A stretch of DNA of 64,000 nucleotides from Novosphingobium decolorationis (GTDB taxonomy: Bacteria; Pseudomonadota; Alphaproteobacteria; Sphingomonadales; Sphingomonadaceae). The notes beneath the pieces were generated by a model, which was not told the origin of the DNA, made no database searches, and saw nothing but the letters and a program-made list of their open reading frames with translations. Made by a program: the position numbers and the translations under genes. The stretch lies in assembly GCF_018417475.1 (NCBI RefSeq), contig NZ_CP054856.1:1519001-1583000 (forward strand). Direction: 5' to 3'. Shown piece after piece: positions 32,101 through 40,404 of this stretch (positions within the stretch are counted from its first letter, which is position 1; every line of letters begins with the position of its first letter).

Positions 32101-33632
32101 CGGTCATCGGCGCGCTGCCCAGGGGCAATGCGATCGTCTTCCTCAAGAGCGGCCAGTCGCTCCCCGGCCTCGAGATCGCGCCCGCCCAGGGGCCGAGCGC
32201 GGCGGTCGTGCGCAACCCGGCCGATGCGGGCGGAACCCTGCTCGTCCTGATGGGCCGCAACAACGGCGAATTGCGCCTTGCCGCCTCCGCCGTGGCCATC
32301 GGCAAAGGCGTCTTTGGCGGCGCGCGCATGAGCTTCGAGGGCGTGCGCATCCCGGTCTGGGACCGCTACAGCGCGCTGCGCTGGGTCTCGACCGAGAAGC
32401 CGGTCAAGCTGGGTGAGATCATGGAGCCCTACGCGCTCCAGGGCATGGGCATTCGCCCCGGCCCCATCTCGGCCCGCTTCCGCATGGCACCCGACCTGTT
32501 CTTCTGGCCGCGCCAGGGGGGCCGCCTGAACCTGGGCTACCGCTACCCGGTCGCCAAGTGGATGGACCGCCGCGCCTCGCGCCTCGACGTCTCGCTCAAT
32601 GGCCAGTATCTGAAGACGCTGGGTCTGGGCGGTGACTGGTGGGATGGCCTCCTGGGCCACGCCAGCGCCAAGAGCCACGATTCCGAGGCCACCCTGACCC
32701 TGCCGCGCTACACCATGTTCGGGCAGAACCAGGTCACCTTCGACTACAACATGATCATCGCCGACAAGAAGAAGTGCACCGGCACCCTGCCCGAGAACGT
32801 GCACGTCTCGGTCGATCCCAACAGCACGATCGACCTCACCTCGGCCTACCACGCGATCCAGATGCCCGACCTTGCGACCTTTGCCAGCGCGGGCTTCCCC
32901 TTCACCGTCAGCCCCGACCTGTCGCAGACGACCGTGATCATGGGCGAGAAGCCGAGCACGGCCGCGATCCGGGCCTTCCTCGAGCTGATGGGCCGCTTCG
33001 GGGATTCCACCGGCGTTCCCGCCACCTCCGTCACGGTGGCCACCGACGTCGATGCCGATGCCCTCTCCGCGCAGGACGTGCTGGTCGTGGGCGGCACCGC
33101 GCTTGCGGGCCACGAGGAGCTCTTCGAAGGCTCGCCGCTGCGCTTTGCAGGCGGCCGCCTCTCGGTCTCCGAGCGCTCGATGCTGCAGAACGTCGCCGCG
33201 CTCTTCGGTGGCACCGAACGCGACGATCCGATGGCCGCTGAACCCGTGATCTACAACGCGCGCGGCTTTTCCGGGATCGTCAGCTTCCGTTCGCCCTTTG
33301 CCTCGGACCGCACTGTCGTCGCGCTTCTGGCCGACAGCGGCCCGGCCCTGCCCCAGCTCGTCGAGGGCATGGCCGATGCCAAGATCAACGCCATGATCCA
33401 GGGCGACCTCTCGGTCACCGAGGGCGATGGCATGGCCAGCTTCGCGCTGGGCGAGCGGTACTGGAGCGGCTCGCTGCCGTTCTGGATGAAGATCGCCTAC
33501 TGGATCAGCCAGCGCCCGCTGCTGCTCGGCGTCTTTGCCCTCGCGCTGGCCATCGTGCTCGCCAGCCCCGCCTATCTCTACTTCCGCCGACAGGCCCAGC
33601 GCCGCCTCGGCGCCGAGGACGACAACGCATGA
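29151..33632 (+). CDS. bcsAB: Cellulose synthase, fused catalytic BcsA and periplasmic BcsB
   Basis: A 1493-residue fusion. BcsA part (1-~700): N-terminal TM helices, GT2 domain with FILDDGKR (D ~171), FDCDHVP (DxD ~220), ATFFCGS (acceptor channel), VTEDAH (TED ~317) and QRIRWARGM (QxxRW ~354), then more TMs and a PilZ domain (RQARQDIR near 556 and DISMGG) that binds c-di-GMP. A Lys/Glu-rich linker (~705-745) follows. Then ITGALLLGTAGIFFGASQSH-AA resembles a retained BcsB signal peptide with an AxA-like site. The BcsB part (~785-1493) contains ARDCEDPFHSALWANIS and a C-terminal TM (LLLGVFALALAIVLASPAYL). Polymerises UDP-glucose into beta-1,4-glucan and exports it. Such fusions are known in acetic acid bacteria; separate genes are more usual. 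Four-base overlaps on both sides. Confidence 0.95.
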   Translation: MIKALTSTRALRYLALIPIVFIAAVVIAVPLDGTAQWVCAGVTIAGAVALRRWKSPRGGLALGLLAILVSTRYIVWRTTQTLSFGTLPEFAFGGVLYLAELYAWVILMLGFLQTSFPLERPVIEPEGDPEDWPTVDIYIPTYNESLEIVRNTVFAAMDLDYPVERYRVFILDDGKRAEFRAFAKEAGCGYITRDNNLHAKAGNLNAAMKKTDGELIAIFDCDHVPTRAFLQLTIGWFQKDKRLALIQTPHHMYSLDPVQRNLASTMGDMPGEGDLFYGPVQGGNDLWNATFFCGSCAIIRREALEETNGFAGETVTEDAHTALKLQRTGWNTAYISARLSAGLATERLVLHVGQRIRWARGMTQILRIDCPLFGKGLTWQQRLCYLNAMLHFQYPIPRIVFLTSPLAYLMFGQNIIQASASLIFAYAMPHLYCSSVANERTQGSDRRPFWGEVYETILAFHLVKPTVMTWFQPRKGKFNVTDKGSLLDKTYFDWAIVKPHLICVGIIVAGMLMAISKWAFFPYMFNIQTDTLVLNLAWAMFSLIILIAAIAVARETRQARQDIRIPVKLPVSAYLQSGHVVPATTLDISMGGAALALPEELPVKDRSVRHITMSMGNEVLCIPVETMRTQGANTYVRFEKLDIMAGRHLVRAVMGRADAWQPVAPRESVTGLRSLADIILVDLVTLKRMLRLNFAERRAMRQAEADNDNSASSAADAEKDSANKAEAKSKEKGKAKEKGKAARIAKAAAITGALLLGTAGIFFGASQSHAATASASEATPAALEGDGLTDRLTFEDLRVTTPIRLLGTQGEMGIPFGMRQDRVVTKATLVLQMAWSPSMLDDLSQLVVMLNGEVVDTLRLTRANAQGRIVRVAVNPALFLPGDNQLNLRLIGHYARDCEDPFHSALWANISNTRSWLDVEYARLPYKPDLARLPLPFFDKGQNMPLDMPFVFAGAPGRGELEAAAASASWLGSLASYRGFTFKPVIGALPRGNAIVFLKSGQSLPGLEIAPAQGPSAAVVRNPADAGGTLLVLMGRNNGELRLAASAVAIGKGVFGGARMSFEGVRIPVWDRYSALRWVSTEKPVKLGEIMEPYALQGMGIRPGPISARFRMAPDLFFWPRQGGRLNLGYRYPVAKWMDRRASRLDVSLNGQYLKTLGLGGDWWDGLLGHASAKSHDSEATLTLPRYTMFGQNQVTFDYNMIIADKKKCTGTLPENVHVSVDPNSTIDLTSAYHAIQMPDLATFASAGFPFTVSPDLSQTTVIMGEKPSTAAIRAFLELMGRFGDSTGVPATSVTVATDVDADALSAQDVLVVGGTALAGHEELFEGSPLRFAGGRLSVSERSMLQNVAALFGGTERDDPMAAEPVIYNARGFSGIVSFRSPFASDRTVVALLADSGPALPQLVEGMADAKINAMIQGDLSVTEGDGMASFALGERYWSGSLPFWMKIAYWISQRPLLLGVFALALAIVLASPAYLYFRRQAQRRLGAEDDNA

Positions 33633-36600
33633 TCGAGCCCCGTGTCCCCTTCCCGACGCGCAGTCGCGCCCTGCGCACGGCGGCTCTGGCCGCGCTGCTG
33701 GGCGGCTGCGCCATGGGCTCGGTCCTCCCCGTCGCCGCCCTCGCCCAGGACGACGGGGTTGCTGCGCTGATCGAGCAGGCGAAGTACTGGCGCTCCAAGG
33801 GGCGCGAGGACCTTGCCCAGCAGGCCCTGCGCCGCGCGCGCGCCATCGATCCCGACAATCCCGCGATTGCCGCCGCCTCCCGCGCCGCACCCGCGCCTGC
33901 CCCGCAGGCCGAGAAGCCTTCGCGCCAGAGCCAGTCCGCCGCCCGCACGAGCGCGCCAGGCCCCGCGCGCAGCGCCGCACCGGCCCGCCGCGCAGCCCCG
34001 GCCCGGCCCAGCGCGGCCGACCGCGCAGGCCGTGCCCGTGTGGCCGGTTTCGAGGCTCTCGAAGGCGAACGCCTCGAAACCGCCGCCACCGAGTTCGAGA
34101 AGGCCCTTGCCATCAATTCCCGCGATCCCGATGCGCTGGGCGGGCTTGGCATCGTGCGCCTGCGCCAGCAGAGGTTCGCCGAGGCGGCTGACCTGCTCGA
34201 ACGTGCCTCGCGCGCCGGGAAAGCCAGCCAGTGGGCCGAAGGGCTTGCCTCGGCGCGCTACTTCGCGGGCGTCGCGGACGCGCAGGACCTGCTCGACCGG
34301 GGCCAGCTGGGCGCCGCCCAGGCCCGCGCCGAGGAACTGGTCCGGTCAAACTACTCCGAACCGGCCCCCGCGCTGGAGATCCTCGCCCAGGTCTACGAGC
34401 AGCAGGGCCGCTACGCCGACGCTGCCGACCTCTACCGCCAGGCCGCCGAGGGCGCCAATGCCGACGAGAACCGCCTGCAGATGCGCGCCGCGCGGGGCCG
34501 CGCCCTTGCCGCGGCCGAACGCGGCGATGACACCGGCGCCGTCCAGGAGTTCCAGGCCGGGCTCATGGCCGATCCCGAGGACCCGTGGATCCGCTACGAA
34601 TTCGCCCAATACATGATCAAGCGCGGGCGCATGCCCGAGGCGGAATCGCTGCTGCGCGCGCTCGTCAGCATCGGCGCGCCCGACGCGCTCTATGCCGCCG
34701 CGCTCCTCAACGAGGACCTGGGCCGTCCTGCCGAGGCCGAGCGCCTGCTTTCGATGATCCCCGAGACCCAGCGCACCGCGCCGATGCGCACCTTCGCGAT
34801 CGGGGTGAAGACCGACGCGGCGATCGCGCGGGCCCGGGCGCTTTCCCAGAACGGCCAGCGCGAGCAGGCGCTGGGCTCGCTGCGCCAGCTGGGCGAGATG
34901 CGCGCCATTCCCGTAGGCAAGCAGGCCGCCATCGCCAGCGCCCTGTTCGACCTGGGCGATCAGGCCGGTGCCGCCGAGGTCGCCCAGCGCGCGCTCAACG
35001 GCGAAGTGACCGACCTTGGCGAATACGAAGGGCTGATCGGCGTCCTCGTCCAGACCGGCCGCGACGACCTCGCCCAGACCGCCCTCCAGCGCGCCGGGCA
35101 GATGGCCGGCTCCTCGCCGCAGGGCCAGCAGGCCTATGGCCGAATGCAGGCGACGCTGATGATCGGGCAGGCCGACCGCGCGCGCCTTGCCGGGAGCTAC
35201 GCCGAAGCCTTCGACATCCTCCAGAGCGCGTACAGTTCCGCGCCCGACAACGTCGAGATCCTCGCCGGGCTCGCGCGCCTGTACGAGAACGGCAACATGG
35301 CGCCGCGCGCCGCGCAGACCTGGCAGCTGTACCTGGCCAAGAAGCCGGGCGACAAGGACGGCCTGATCGGCCTTGCCCAGAGCGCCCAGCGGGCGGGCGA
35401 CGGCAGGCTCTCCGACGAGGCGGCCGACGCGCTGCTGCGCTCCTACCCGCAGGACTACCAGGTCTACATGGCGCTCGCCGATGTCGAGCGCGTCGCGGGC
35501 AACGAGAGGAAGGCGGTGCGCTACCTCAAGCAGGCGCGCGAACTCTACGCCCGCCAGCACAACGCGACCAGCGTTGTGGCGCTGGGCGGCAATCCCTTTG
35601 CCGGGATGCAGGGCCAGGCCGGAGCCAACCCGTTCCGCAACCAGGGCCCGGCCATGGCCCAGCCCCAGCCGGTCAACCCCTTCGCGCTGGGCGGCGGCAC
35701 ACGCCTTCCCGCCCCCTCCTACGCCCCGCAGGCCCAGCCGATGGGCGGCTATGGTGCCTCTGCAGGCTATGCCGCGGCGAACGAGAGCTACACGGGCCAG
35801 GGGTATGGCGCCCAGGGCTACGCAGCCCAGGCCTCCAGTGCGCCGAGCTACGATGCGGGCCCCGATTATAGCCAGGGCCGCGCCGCCCCCGCCTACGCCA
35901 GCCGCAGCGCCTCCGCGCCCGCCGCCTTCGCAGGCAGCGCCACCGCGACGCAAAGCGCGGCCGGATACGGCGCGGGCGCTGCCCCCGCCCCCGCCTACGC
36001 CCCTGCAGGAGCCCCGCAGAGGGCAGGAGCGAGCATACCGACCCGCTACGGCGGTGATCCGGTGCTGGCGCGGATCCAGTCCGAGATCGCCGAACTGGCG
36101 CAGGACACCGGCCCGCGCGGCGAAGTCCAGACCGCCTACCGCCGCCGTTCGGGCGAAACCGGCCTCAGCCAGCTCGACGAGATCAAGGGCTCGGCCGAAC
36201 TCTCGACCGGCCTTGCGGGCGGGCGCGTCTACGCCAAGGCCGAAGCCAGCGTCATCGATGCAGGCCGTCCCACCGGCTCGGGGCTTGCCCGCTTCGGCGC
36301 GAACGGCGTGATCGAGGCGGCCGCAATTGTCGCCGAGCAGCCCTCGCCGCTCGTCAATGCAGACAGCCAGCACGCCTCGGGCGTCGCGTTCTCGGCCGGG
36401 TATACCAACGACTTCGCGCAGGTCGAAGTGGGCACGACCCCCATCGGCATGGGCGAAACGAAGGTCACCTACCGCGCCGCGGCGACCCCCAAGATCGGGC
36501 GCGACGTGCGCGCCAGCGCCTGGGTCGAACGCAAGCCCGTCACCGATTCGGTGGTCTCCTATGCAGGCACCCGCGATCCCGTCACCGGGGTGCGCTGGGG

Positions 36601-37219
36601 CCAGGTCATGCGCTTTGGCGCAGGCGGCGGGCTGTCCTACGACCGCAACGGCAACGGCGTGTACGGCGAGGGCCGCTACTACCGCTTCACCGGCACCAAT
36701 GTCGCGAAGAACTCCGGCTTCGAGGCCAACGCGGGCGGATACCTGCGCGCCTACCAGGGCCGCACGGACTCGGTCACGGTCGGCCTCAACGTGAACTACC
36801 AGGGCTACGACAAGAGCCAGAACTACTTCACCTTCGGCAATGGCGGCTATTTCAGCCCGCAAAGCTTCATCTCGGTCGGCTTCCCAGTGAACTACGCGAT
36901 CGAGGACGAACGCTTTGTCGGCCGTGCCTCGTTCACGCCCGGTTTTCAAAGCTACAGCCAGGATCGCAGCTTGCTCTATCCGACCGAACCTCTCCTCCAG
37001 GGCCTGCTCGATGGCCTCAAGCTCGAGAACGACGACGTGCGGTCCTATTATGACGGGATCAGCGAGACGGGTTTCGCGTTGTCGGCAGAGGGCGAACTTT
37101 ACTACAAGCTGAGCAACTCCACCCGCATCGGGGGCGAGGCCAGCTACAACACGTTCGGTTCCTACGATGAATTCCGCGGCATGCTCGGCGTGCGCCAAAG
37201 CTTCGGGAGTACGAAGTAA
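33629..37219 (+). CDS. bcsC: Cellulose synthase outer-membrane protein BcsC (TPR + barrel)
   Basis: A 1196-residue export subunit. A signal peptide (to ~38, VAALAQDD) precedes many TPR-like repeats rich in Ala-x-x-Gly-Ala (~45-640) that would span the periplasm. Residues ~655-800 are a low-complexity Gly/Tyr/Gln/Ala/Pro-rich linker (GYGASAGYAAANESYTGQGY and similar), unusual for BcsC. The C-terminal ~330 residues form the BCSC_C barrel (GVRWGQVMRFGAGGGLSYDR; GMLGVRQSFG at the end). Starts within the last bases of bcsAB (ATGA). Confidence 0.93.
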   Translation: MIEPRVPFPTRSRALRTAALAALLGGCAMGSVLPVAALAQDDGVAALIEQAKYWRSKGREDLAQQALRRARAIDPDNPAIAAASRAAPAPAPQAEKPSRQSQSAARTSAPGPARSAAPARRAAPARPSAADRAGRARVAGFEALEGERLETAATEFEKALAINSRDPDALGGLGIVRLRQQRFAEAADLLERASRAGKASQWAEGLASARYFAGVADAQDLLDRGQLGAAQARAEELVRSNYSEPAPALEILAQVYEQQGRYADAADLYRQAAEGANADENRLQMRAARGRALAAAERGDDTGAVQEFQAGLMADPEDPWIRYEFAQYMIKRGRMPEAESLLRALVSIGAPDALYAAALLNEDLGRPAEAERLLSMIPETQRTAPMRTFAIGVKTDAAIARARALSQNGQREQALGSLRQLGEMRAIPVGKQAAIASALFDLGDQAGAAEVAQRALNGEVTDLGEYEGLIGVLVQTGRDDLAQTALQRAGQMAGSSPQGQQAYGRMQATLMIGQADRARLAGSYAEAFDILQSAYSSAPDNVEILAGLARLYENGNMAPRAAQTWQLYLAKKPGDKDGLIGLAQSAQRAGDGRLSDEAADALLRSYPQDYQVYMALADVERVAGNERKAVRYLKQARELYARQHNATSVVALGGNPFAGMQGQAGANPFRNQGPAMAQPQPVNPFALGGGTRLPAPSYAPQAQPMGGYGASAGYAAANESYTGQGYGAQGYAAQASSAPSYDAGPDYSQGRAAPAYASRSASAPAAFAGSATATQSAAGYGAGAAPAPAYAPAGAPQRAGASIPTRYGGDPVLARIQSEIAELAQDTGPRGEVQTAYRRRSGETGLSQLDEIKGSAELSTGLAGGRVYAKAEASVIDAGRPTGSGLARFGANGVIEAAAIVAEQPSPLVNADSQHASGVAFSAGYTNDFAQVEVGTTPIGMGETKVTYRAAATPKIGRDVRASAWVERKPVTDSVVSYAGTRDPVTGVRWGQVMRFGAGGGLSYDRNGNGVYGEGRYYRFTGTNVAKNSGFEANAGGYLRAYQGRTDSVTVGLNVNYQGYDKSQNYFTFGNGGYFSPQSFISVGFPVNYAIEDERFVGRASFTPGFQSYSQDRSLLYPTEPLLQGLLDGLKLENDDVRSYYDGISETGFALSAEGELYYKLSNSTRIGGEASYNTFGSYDEFRGMLGVRQSFGSTK

Positions 37220-37220
37220 C

Positions 37221-37682
37221 ATGAACTACCAGGCGTTTCCCTCCCGCAGCCGGTCCAGCGACGACACCGGGCTGGGCGGCCTTGCCCTGCTCGCGATCGC
37301 GAGCGCGACCGAGATCTGCGAGGCGGTGCCCGAGCTCCAGGCCCGCGGCTTCTTCGCCGCAATCGGCCGGCGCATGGCCGCGCTCGAAAGTCTCGATGAT
37401 CTCTCCGATGCCGCCCTGCTCTCGATGCGCATCAACGATTTCTGGCGCGCGCTGGACTGGGGGGAAGCCAAGCTCGAACTGACCGACGAGGGAATTATCG
37501 TCCAGCACACCAATCTTCCGCGCGGCATCGCTCCCGATCCGCGCGGCCACTGGGCCACGATGCTCGCAGGCGTTCTCGAAGGCGCCTACGACAGCTGGTT
37601 CCGCACGCTGGGCAGCGGCCCGGCGCTCACCACCACTGCCGAATGGAAAGGGGATACGCTCGAGCTTCGCCATGGTCGATGA
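37221..37682 (+). CDS. bcsD: Cellulose synthase subunit BcsD
   Basis: A 153-residue periplasmic subunit that in acetic acid bacteria forms octameric rings guiding glucan chains. Recognisable stretches are FFAAIGRRMAALESL, LSDAALLSMRINDFWRALDW and GHWATMLAGVLEGAYDSWFR. It begins two bases after the bcsC stop. Presence of bcsD marks a type I (bundled, crystalline-type) cellulose operon. Confidence 0.9.
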   Translation: MNYQAFPSRSRSSDDTGLGGLALLAIASATEICEAVPELQARGFFAAIGRRMAALESLDDLSDAALLSMRINDFWRALDWGEAKLELTDEGIIVQHTNLPRGIAPDPRGHWATMLAGVLEGAYDSWFRTLGSGPALTTTAEWKGDTLELRHGR

Positions 37683-38733
37683 TTACAGACGTATCGACAG
37701 GCGCACCTTCGCGATCGGCCTGATGGCCGCGCTTGCCGCCTGCAACAAGAGCCAGAAGAGCGAGGCCGCCATGCCCGGCATGCACACCGCGCCCCGTCCC
37801 ACGCTTCCCGCCCCCAGCCCTGTCGCCACCTCGTTCTGGAACGCGTGGCGCACCCACTTCCTCGCGCCCGAGGGCCGCGTCGTGGACACCGGCAATGGCG
37901 ACATCAGCCACAGCGAAGGCCAGAGCTACGGCCTGCTGCTGGCCTACCAGGCGGGCGAGCGCGACACCTTCACGCGCATCGCCGAATGGACCGAGGCCAA
38001 CCTCGCGCGCCGCGACATGGCGCTCTACGGCTGGCGCTGGGAGCCCGCGGCGCGCGCGATGACCGACACCAACAACGCGACCGACGGCGATATCGTGATC
38101 GCCTGGGCGCTGGCGCTGGCTGGGGAGCGCTGGAACGAGCCGCGCTGGACCGAACGCGCCCGCGAGGTCCGCGCCGCGATCCGCAAGCACTGCGTCATCA
38201 CGCGCTACAACCGCCAGCTGCTGATCCCGGGCCTGCAGGGCTTCGTCGAGGACGCAGGCGTCACGCTCAACCCCAGCTACTTCGTGTGGCCCGCGCTCGA
38301 CCAGTTTGCCAAGGCCGACGGGATGGCGACCTGGGGCCGTGTGATCCGCGACAGCGAAGACCTCCTGCGCCTCTCGCGCTTCGGACGCCACGATCTTCCC
38401 TGCGACTGGATCCGGGTGACCGGCACGCGCAGCGTTGCCCCGGCCCCCGACAAGCCGCCGCGCTTTGGCTACGATGCGATCCGCGTCGCGCTGTGGGGCG
38501 CGCAGGGCAACCGCACCGATCTCACCGCGCCGGTTGCCAGCTACTGGCGCTCGTGCCTCGCCCAGCACCGCCCGATCCCGGCCTGGATCGACGTGGTGAG
38601 CGGCCAGGAAGCGGACTACGCCCTCTCCAACGGCGGCGCGGCAATTGCCGGGCGCCTTTTGGGGACGGCCTATCCCACCCAGCTCTCGAACGACTACTTC
38701 GCCGCCTCGCAGCAGATGCTCGCGCAGGTGTGA
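37672..38733 (+). CDS. bcsZ: Endo-beta-1,4-glucanase BcsZ (GH8), predicted lipoprotein
   Basis: A 353-residue GH8 enzyme of the cellulose operon, thought to trim or relax nascent glucan. The N-terminus RRTFAIGLMAALAAC combines a twin-Arg-like start with a lipobox (LAAC), so it is probably membrane-anchored in the periplasm. Catalytic residues are Glu in HSEGQSYGLLLAY (general acid) and Asp in NNATDGDIVIAWAL. Length matches BcsZ. Overlaps bcsD by 11 bases. Confidence 0.93.
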   Translation: MVDDYRRIDRRTFAIGLMAALAACNKSQKSEAAMPGMHTAPRPTLPAPSPVATSFWNAWRTHFLAPEGRVVDTGNGDISHSEGQSYGLLLAYQAGERDTFTRIAEWTEANLARRDMALYGWRWEPAARAMTDTNNATDGDIVIAWALALAGERWNEPRWTERAREVRAAIRKHCVITRYNRQLLIPGLQGFVEDAGVTLNPSYFVWPALDQFAKADGMATWGRVIRDSEDLLRLSRFGRHDLPCDWIRVTGTRSVAPAPDKPPRFGYDAIRVALWGAQGNRTDLTAPVASYWRSCLAQHRPIPAWIDVVSGQEADYALSNGGAAIAGRLLGTAYPTQLSNDYFAASQQMLAQV

Positions 38734-38764
38734 GGACATGCGCGCCGGGGCTGTGACCTTCGCG

Positions 38765-39784
38765 TCAGCCCCGGCGCGCCTGCGCCTCCAGCACCAGCTC
38801 GAAATCCTTGAGCGCGGCGCACGAGGTCGCGAGCGGCTCAGGCCCACCGCCCATTGTCAGGATCTCGCCCATGCAGTCGGTCTCGACACGCAGGGCCTTG
38901 GTCTTGCCGGGAATATGCGCAAAGGCATGGTCGAGCGGATAGGTCCGCACGTCGACCGAGGCGACCGGCGCGTCCCCTGTGCAGTCCAGCCGCCCGACAA
39001 GGCGCGGCACCTGCCCCTGCGCCTTCCAGAGCGCGACCCGCTCCGGCGTCACGTCGCCAATCCCGGACACCGCGACATCCTCCAGCGCCAGCCCGGCATC
39101 GAGCCCGAAATTGGCAAGGATGGTGAGCTTGCAGGCCGTATCCCAACCCTCGATGTCGCGGCTCGGATCGCGCTCGGCAAAGCCGCCCGCCTGCGCCTCG
39201 CCCAGAGCCTCGGCAAAAGTGCAGCCGCGCGCCATCATCGCGTTGAGAAGGAAGTTGGTGGTCGCGTTGAACACGCCCTCGAGCGCCAGCACTTTCGCCC
39301 CGCGCAGCCCCGTCTCGATCAGGTCGATGGTGGGAAGCGCGGCGGCCGTCGCCCCGCTGATGCGCAGCGCCGCGCCGCTCGCACGCGCCAGCTCGCGCAG
39401 CCGTGCGCCCGAATGGACAAGCGCGCCCTTGGAGACCACGACCGCGTCGCGCCCTGCCCCCAAATGCATCGTCAGGTAGCCCAGCGCAGGCCCACCGGTC
39501 GCAAAGTCGGTCGGCCCGGCCTCGATCAGCACATCGGGCGCGATTTCCGCGAGGAACTCAGGCCCCGTCCGCCCGTCCTCCAGCGCGATCCCGGACGCCT
39601 CAGCAAAGCCCTGCGCGCTCGCGGCCCCTGTTCGCGAACCACACACCGCCACGAGACGCACATCGCAGCCATGGACCTGCGCGTAGCGGGCGCGCCGCTC
39701 CAGCAGCGTCACGGCCACCTGCCGCCCGATATTGCCGTAGCCCGCAATCGCGACCGTGACGGGCCGCAGGGCCTCACTTGGCAA
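38765..39784 (-). CDS. Homoserine dehydrogenase-like oxidoreductase (no ACT domain)
   Basis: About 339 residues. VTVAIAGYGNIGRQVAVTLL is the NAD(P)-binding loop. EGVFNATTNFLLNAMMARG and FAEALGEAQAGGFAERDPSRDIEGWDTACKL (with the catalytic Lys region) are homoserine dehydrogenase motifs. The regulatory ACT domain of biosynthetic enzymes is missing. The start is unclear: no ATG or in-frame GTG fits, and TTG at 39784, overlapping the VOC gene stop by 11 bases, or a CTG at 39769, are the candidates. The pairing with a VOC enzyme suggests a catabolic rather than threonine-synthesis role (inference). Confidence 0.8.
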   Translation of the reverse strand: MPSEALRPVTVAIAGYGNIGRQVAVTLLERRARYAQVHGCDVRLVAVCGSRTGAASAQGFAEASGIALEDGRTGPEFLAEIAPDVLIEAGPTDFATGGPALGYLTMHLGAGRDAVVVSKGALVHSGARLRELARASGAALRISGATAAALPTIDLIETGLRGAKVLALEGVFNATTNFLLNAMMARGCTFAEALGEAQAGGFAERDPSRDIEGWDTACKLTILANFGLDAGLALEDVAVSGIGDVTPERVALWKAQGQVPRLVGRLDCTGDAPVASVDVRTYPLDHAFAHIPGKTKALRVETDCMGEILTMGGGPEPLATSCAALKDFELVLEAQARRG

Positions 39785-40196
39785 AGAGCTGCTCCATGTC
39801 GGCAAAGGCCTTGATCTCGATGGCGTTGCCCGCCGGATCGGCGAAGAACATCGTCGCCTGCTCGCCCGGCTCGCCCTTGAAACGGATGTAGGGCGCGATG
39901 ATGAAGTCGATCCCCGCGGCCTCCAGCGTATCGGCCAGCGCCTGCCACTTGGCCATGGAAAGCACGATGCCGAAATGGCGCACCGGGACCCCGTGACCAT
40001 CGACCGCGTTGGCTTTGACTGCGCCCGTCTCCTCAGGAGCCAAGTGCGCGACGATCTGGTGGCCGAAGAAGTCGAAGTCGACCCACTCGTCGCTCGAACG
40101 CCCCTCGTTGCAGCCCAGCACGCCCAGGTAGAAGGCGCGCGCGGCCTCCAAGTCATCGACCGGAAAGGCGAGGTGGAAAGGATGGGTGACGGCCAT
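39774..40196 (-). CDS. VOC-family protein (glyoxalase/dioxygenase fold)
   Basis: A 140-residue single-domain metal-binding VOC protein. HPFHLAFPVDDLEAARAFYLGVLGC opens the first beta-alpha-beta-beta-beta module (His ligand), VRHFGIVL the second, and FFADPAGNAIEIKAF holds the C-terminal Glu ligand. Substrate not recognisable. ATG at 40196 with GGGAGC upstream; the stop overlaps the dehydrogenase start region, so the two genes are coupled. Confidence 0.85.
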   Translation of the reverse strand: MAVTHPFHLAFPVDDLEAARAFYLGVLGCNEGRSSDEWVDFDFFGHQIVAHLAPEETGAVKANAVDGHGVPVRHFGIVLSMAKWQALADTLEAAGIDFIIAPYIRFKGEPGEQATMFFADPAGNAIEIKAFADMEQLFAK

Positions 40197-40280
40197 GGCA
40201 AGCTCCCGCTGGATTGTTGGTTCGGGTCTGGCCTCCCCTGTGCCGCAGGCATCAGGAAGGGGCAAGGAGAAGGAAAGGAT

Positions 40281-40401
40281 TTGCCGAGGGCCATCGCCCT
40301 CGGGCTCCCCGAACTGTCCAGCTTACCTCCCGCGCGCCGCGCTGGCTGAGAGAAGTGAGGTTGCCCATTTTGGGGTCCAAGGGGCGATGGCCCCTTGAAA
40401 A
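40281..40401 (+). repeat. Dispersed composite repeat, copy E (two palindromes)
   Basis: Left palindrome CCGAGGGCCATCGCCCTCGG (40284-40303) followed by GCTCCCCGAACTGTCCAGC, then a GC-rich middle unlike copy D, then TTGGGGTC and right palindrome CAAGGGGCGATGGCCCCTTG (40378-40397) with AAAA. It ends four bases before the stop of the outer-membrane efflux gene and may serve as its terminator. Confidence 0.88.
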
Positions 40402-40404
40402 ATC

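Noticed and set aside
34346..37222. 958-residue open frame antisense to bcsC
   Set aside because: Produced by GC-rich codon bias opposite a clear BcsC; no recognisable domain and composition typical of antisense shadows.
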